Positions 60,938 through 64,000 of a stretch of 64,000 nucleotides of DNA are shown one piece after another; position 1 is the first letter of the stretch; every line of letters starts with the position of its first letter. The stretch is from positions 1 through 64,000 of the forward strand of contig CAZKHJ010000009.1 of the NCBI GenBank assembly GCA_964552675.1, given 5' to 3'. The stretch is from Sulfurimicrobium sp964552675. Lineage in GTDB: Bacteria; Pseudomonadota; Gammaproteobacteria; Burkholderiales; Sulfuricellaceae. The notes beneath the pieces were generated by a model, which saw only the letters and a list, made by a program, of their open reading frames with translations, was not told the origin of the DNA and searched no databases. The position numbers were made by a program, and so were the translations under genes.

Positions 60938-62485
60938 TCAGAACTGGAAATAGAGAAATTCGCCGGTCTGGGAAATATTCAGCAGCGCCGTGGCCAGGAT
61001 GAGCCCGGTCATGACCGCCCAGCGCCAGCCGGGCTGCCATTGCAGGCGCTGCGCAGCGGCTGGCGGGTGGGAAGTGAATGCCTGCAGGGCTGGCTTGAAG
61101 CGGGCCATGAACTGCTGGGTGTTGGGCAGTGTCCAGACGATGGCCAGCAGGGTGGCAATCCAGAACAGTTCCACTTTGCCCCGGAAAATGCCGGTGTTGC
61201 CGAAAACCACGCCCTGCGCGGCCAGCCACTGGCCCAGGGGGCCCAGCTTGCCCTGCCATGAGGCCGGCAGCGCCACCCCGTTCAGGCCCGCCATGCCCTG
61301 CAAAATGGCCCAGGCGGCGTCGAGCGTGGGCGCGCGGAAGAACACCCAGGCTAGCGTGACGGCGATGAAGGTCAGGGCTATGCCCGGAATGCTGCTCCCG
61401 CCAGGCGGGGAAAGGCCCAGTGCCGCCCGCGCTCCGCGCCAGGCATGATTGATGACCAGATACAGCCCGTGCAGCCCGCCCCACACGACGAATGTCCAGC
61501 CGGCGCCGTGCCACAAGCCGCCCAGCAGCATGGTCAGCATCAGATTGAGATAGCGCCGGGCCTTGCCCTTGCGGTTCCCGCCCAGCGGGATATACAGATA
61601 GTCGCGCAGGAAGCGCGAAAGGGTGATGTGCCAGCGGCGCCAGAATTCGATGATGTTGGCCGCCTTGTAGGGCGAGTGGAAATTCAGCGGCAGGCGGATG
61701 CCGAACATCCTGGAAGCGCCGATGGCCATGTCGGAATAGCCCGAGAAATCGAAATACAGTTGCAGGGTGTAGGCCAGGGCGCCACCCCAGGCGTCGAGCA
61801 GCGTGACCGCTGTGCCCTGGCCGGCGGCCGTGAAAAGGGGGGTGGCATAAGGGGCGATGCCATCGGCCAGGACAGCTTTCTTGAACAGGCCGATGGCGAA
61901 GATGGTCAGGCCGATGGCGATGTTTTCATGGCTGAAGCGGTAGGTGCGGGCCTCCCCGAACTGCGGCATCATTTCCTTGTGGTGCAGGATCGGCCCGGCG
62001 ATGAGATGGGGGAAATAGCTCACGAACAGGGCATAGTGGGAGAAGCTGGCTTCCCTGGCCTGGCCGCGGTAGGCATCCACGAGAAAGGCAATCTGGGTGA
62101 AGGTGAAGAAGGAGATGCCGAGCGGGAGCGCCATGCTGTGTTCCAGGCCTGGAAACGCGGCGATGATGCCGAGCAGGAAAGCGGAATATTTGTAATAGCC
62201 CAGCAGCGCAAGATTGGCGCCAACGCCGGACAGCATCAGCCATTTTCGCCGTGGCGCCGCAGGGTGGGCGCTGCCCCGTATCAGCGCCAGGCCGATGGCG
62301 TAATTGAAGACGATGGAGAGCAGCAGCAGGCCGGCATAGGGCGGATTCCACCAGGCATAAAAAAACAGGGAAACCAGCACCAGCCAGATGGCCGCATTGC
62401 GATGGCTGGCCTGGCCAAGGCGGAAAAACAGCCAGAGCGCGAGCGGCAGAAACAGGAAGATGAAGGGATAGGAGTTGAACAGCAT
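60938..62485 (-). CDS. MBOAT-family O-acyltransferase (AlgI-like)
   Basis: The protein has about 515 residues and multiple membrane helices. It begins MLFNSYPFIFLFLPLALWLF, the standard AlgI/DltB start. Motifs include PLGISFFTFTQIAFLVDAYRG, YFDFSGYSDMAIG, FWRRWHITLSRFLRDYLYIP and the catalytic His in GGLWHGAGWTF. It moves acyl groups across the inner membrane to modify polysaccharide with the adjacent SGNH-like partner. I choose the ATG at 62485 by family start, since no ribosome site is visible there. A 44-codon upstream extension is probably not translated. Confidence 0.92.
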   Translation of the reverse strand: MLFNSYPFIFLFLPLALWLFFRLGQASHRNAAIWLVLVSLFFYAWWNPPYAGLLLLSIVFNYAIGLALIRGSAHPAAPRRKWLMLSGVGANLALLGYYKYSAFLLGIIAAFPGLEHSMALPLGISFFTFTQIAFLVDAYRGQAREASFSHYALFVSYFPHLIAGPILHHKEMMPQFGEARTYRFSHENIAIGLTIFAIGLFKKAVLADGIAPYATPLFTAAGQGTAVTLLDAWGGALAYTLQLYFDFSGYSDMAIGASRMFGIRLPLNFHSPYKAANIIEFWRRWHITLSRFLRDYLYIPLGGNRKGKARRYLNLMLTMLLGGLWHGAGWTFVVWGGLHGLYLVINHAWRGARAALGLSPPGGSSIPGIALTFIAVTLAWVFFRAPTLDAAWAILQGMAGLNGVALPASWQGKLGPLGQWLAAQGVVFGNTGIFRGKVELFWIATLLAIVWTLPNTQQFMARFKPALQAFTSHPPAAAQRLQWQPGWRWAVMTGLILATALLNISQTGEFLYFQF

Positions 62486-62548
62486 CGATATCAGGAGGCC
62501 TGCAGGGTCGGATACGGGATGCGCGCCAGAAACCGGAGCGGGAAGTTT

Positions 62549-62576
62549 ACTTGCAAAGCCCCGGTGATAGTGGATA
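62549..62576 (+). promoter_or_regulatory. Candidate promoter for the FecR-YjbH pair
   Basis: TTGCAA (62549-62554, four of six -35 positions) and GATAAT (62571-62576, five of six -10 positions) are spaced by 16 bases, 39 bases before the ATG. This divergent spacer of 130 bp also drives the MBOAT gene in the other direction. Confidence 0.5.
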
Positions 62577-62615
62577 ATTTGCCCGATACAGGGAAAACTC
62601 CAGGGGGAAGGAATC

Positions 62616-63377
62616 ATGAAGCGGATATTGTTTGTTTTTAGCTGGCTGATCCTGTCGTTTGCGGCGGAAAGCGCGCTTGCCGTGCCGGTTGCCTCGATTC
62701 AGGACATGGCCGGCGACGTGAAGATTCTGGTTGCCGGTGTGGCGCCCCGTCCCGCTGCCAAGAACGATACGCTGGAGTCCGGCGCAAGCGTGACGACCGG
62801 TGAAAAAAGCTATGCCGTGCTGAAATTCGAGGATGGCCAGATCATTGCGCTCCAGTCCAACAGCCAGTTCCAGGTGCAGGACTACCGCTACAACCCCAGC
62901 AATGCCCAGCAGTCGAACATTTTCCTGTCCCTGGCCAAGGGCGGCTTGCGCGCCATCACCGGCGCGATCGCGACCCAGAACAAGGCCGCCTTCAAGCTGC
63001 AGACGCCCCAGGCCACGATCGGCATTCGCGGCACGGATTTCCCCGTGGTGCTGAGTGGCGGCATGTATGCCCAGGTGCTGCAGGGTGCTATCGAGGTGCA
63101 GAACAGCGCAGGCGCTGCCGAACTGGGCGTGGGGCAGGGTACTTTCGTCGCCAGCTTCAACACCCTGCCGGTGGCCGTGCTGGCCAGTACCCTGCCGGTC
63201 GCGATTTTTGCCGAGATCCTGTCCGTGCCGATTGCCGGCGTGTCTGCTGCCGGCGCGGCTCTGGGCACCAGCAGCAGCGGCGGTCTGTCGACCGGCGCGC
63301 TGATCGGCATCGGCCTGGGCATCGCCGGCGTGGCTGCGGCGGCTTCCGGCGGCGGCAGCTCGACCACCAACCACTGA
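62616..63377 (+). CDS. Secreted FecR-domain protein
   Basis: The 253-residue protein has a signal peptide (about 1-22, cleaved near ALAVP) and a periplasmic FecR domain with GDVKILVAGV, SGASVTTGEKSYAVLKFEDG, FLSLAKGGLRAITGAI and TPQATIGIRGTDFPV. The C-terminal third is Ala/Gly-rich (LIGIGLGIAGVAAAASGGGS) and could enter a membrane. It is not linked to a sigma factor gene, so iron-type signalling is unlikely. FecR proteins of this kind are common in polysaccharide loci and may form envelope scaffolds. The ribosome site AGGGGGAAGG is strong. Confidence 0.88.
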   Translation: MKRILFVFSWLILSFAAESALAVPVASIQDMAGDVKILVAGVAPRPAAKNDTLESGASVTTGEKSYAVLKFEDGQIIALQSNSQFQVQDYRYNPSNAQQSNIFLSLAKGGLRAITGAIATQNKAAFKLQTPQATIGIRGTDFPVVLSGGMYAQVLQGAIEVQNSAGAAELGVGQGTFVASFNTLPVAVLASTLPVAIFAEILSVPIAGVSAAGAALGTSSSGGLSTGALIGIGLGIAGVAAAASGGGSSTTNH

Positions 63378-63388
63378 TTCGTATTGAT

Positions 63389-64000
63389 TTGCTGAAGCCA
63401 GGCTGCAACAGGCGCAGCAGCGCGCTGGCCCTGGTTGTTCTGCTCCAGGCCTCGTGCCTGCCCGCTCATGCTGCCGCGCCGGCCATGAACGGGCAGAGCG
63501 GCCTCATCAACATGCCCGATGCCAGGCTGGAAGCGGATGGCACCTTCCGCTTCGGGACCGGCAATTCCGATCCCTACCTCACCGCCTGGGCCAGCATTTC
63601 CTTCCTGCCCCAGCTCGAACTGTCGGCTCGCTTTACCCGCATCGACAAGGTGCCCGGCTTCACCAACCAGTATCAGAGTTCCTACGGCAACTACAAGGAC
63701 AAGACCTTCGACGCCAAATTGCTGCTGCTGGAGGAAACGGAGTATCTGCCTGCCGTTTCGCTGGGGGTGCAGGATTTTCTCGGCACCCGGCTTTTTGGTG
63801 CCGAATACCTCGCTGCCAGCAAGCGCGTGGGCAATCTGGACGCCACCCTGGGCGTGGGGAAGAAACGTATCGACGGCGCTTTCGCCGGCCTGCGCTATCG
63901 CCCCTCTGCCTACCCCGACTGGGCGGTGGTGGCCGAATACGATGCCAACGATTACCGGCGCGACCTGGGCGCGGAGCAGAGCGGGGCGGCCCAGCGCGGC
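63389..64000 (+). CDS. YjbH-family exopolysaccharide protein, 3' end outside window
   Basis: A frame open from just after the FecR gene to the window end encodes a signal peptide (SALALVVLLQASCLPAHA), then the YjbH/DUF940 beta-barrel pattern: NGQSGLINMPDARLEADGTF, then SNPYLTAWASISFLPQ-like text, VSLGVQDFLGTRLFGAEYLA and YRPSAYPDWAVVAEYDANDY. YjbH proteins are large outer-membrane barrels of exopolysaccharide export systems. No ATG precedes the signal peptide: the best start is TTG at 63389, though an ATT at 63383 cannot be ruled out. The gene starts 12 bases after the FecR stop. Confidence 0.85.
   Translation, partial: MLKPGCNRRSSALALVVLLQASCLPAHAAAPAMNGQSGLINMPDARLEADGTFRFGTGNSDPYLTAWASISFLPQLELSARFTRIDKVPGFTNQYQSSYGNYKDKTFDAKLLLLEETEYLPAVSLGVQDFLGTRLFGAEYLAASKRVGNLDATLGVGKKRIDGAFAGLRYRPSAYPDWAVVAEYDANDYRRDLGAEQSGAAQRG

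Noticed and set aside
62486..62617. 44-codon N-terminal extension of the MBOAT protein
   Set aside because: All family members start at the MLFNSYPF block, and the extension would overlap the divergent promoter and the FecR start.

Overview
The window looks like a chromosomal segment of a betaproteobacterium. The evidence is the sdhE-gltA-sucAB-zapE order, the protein flavour throughout and a G+C-rich coding style. A free-living, motile, polysaccharide-producing member of the Nitrosomonadales (Gallionellaceae or Sulfuricellaceae type) is my best guess, but this placement is inference from gene content and not from a marker gene. No rRNA, tRNA or CRISPR array was seen.

Layout. (1) 1-1998: the proximal end of a chromosomal integron, with a complete attC site (1-60), one full gene cassette (7-864) carrying a yaaW-family membrane-protein gene, the attI region, and the integron integrase intI. 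(2) 1995-8730: a TCA-cycle operon sdhE-gltA-sucA-sucB-zapE. It starts by overlapping the intI stop codon, and no lpd lies after sucB. (3) 8721-19317, minus strand: a chemotaxis block (in transcription order a 4-helix-bundle MCP, a PAS/Aer-like MCP, two tandem cheV genes, cheY, cheZ, cheA, an EAL-HDOD gene and an alpha/beta hydrolase). No cheW, cheR or cheB is present. (4) 19504-33823: a FleS/FleR-type two-component system with a putative sigma-54 promoter, then fliEFGHIJK, a 383-bp AT-rich gap, and fliLMNOPQR. (5) 33878-44635: housekeeping genes, namely a small unknown protein plus a class II ribonucleotide reductase, dapA, bamC, an MBL-fold hydrolase, a repeat-rich lipoprotein, an unknown gene plus the ribosomal oxygenase roxA, bcp, slyD and mutS. 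(6) 44790-64000: a Wzx/Wzy-type polysaccharide locus. It holds a Wza-like exporter (interrupted by a 10-N assembly gap), Wzz, a three-gene set for a 3-acylamido-3,6-dideoxyhexose, a flippase, four glycosyltransferases, a polymerase, an AsnB-like amidotransferase, a WecA-like initiating transferase, an antisense SGNH-like/MBOAT acylation pair, and FecR-like and YjbH-like envelope proteins. The last gene runs off the window.

How it works together. The flagellar and chemotaxis genes form one divergent motility unit with FleSR at its centre. The last 19 kb would build an undecaprenyl-linked repeat unit, flip it, polymerise it, control chain length, acylate it and export it. The integron is an accessory element that abuts the metabolic operon exactly, and its first cassette is the clearest transferred gene in the window.
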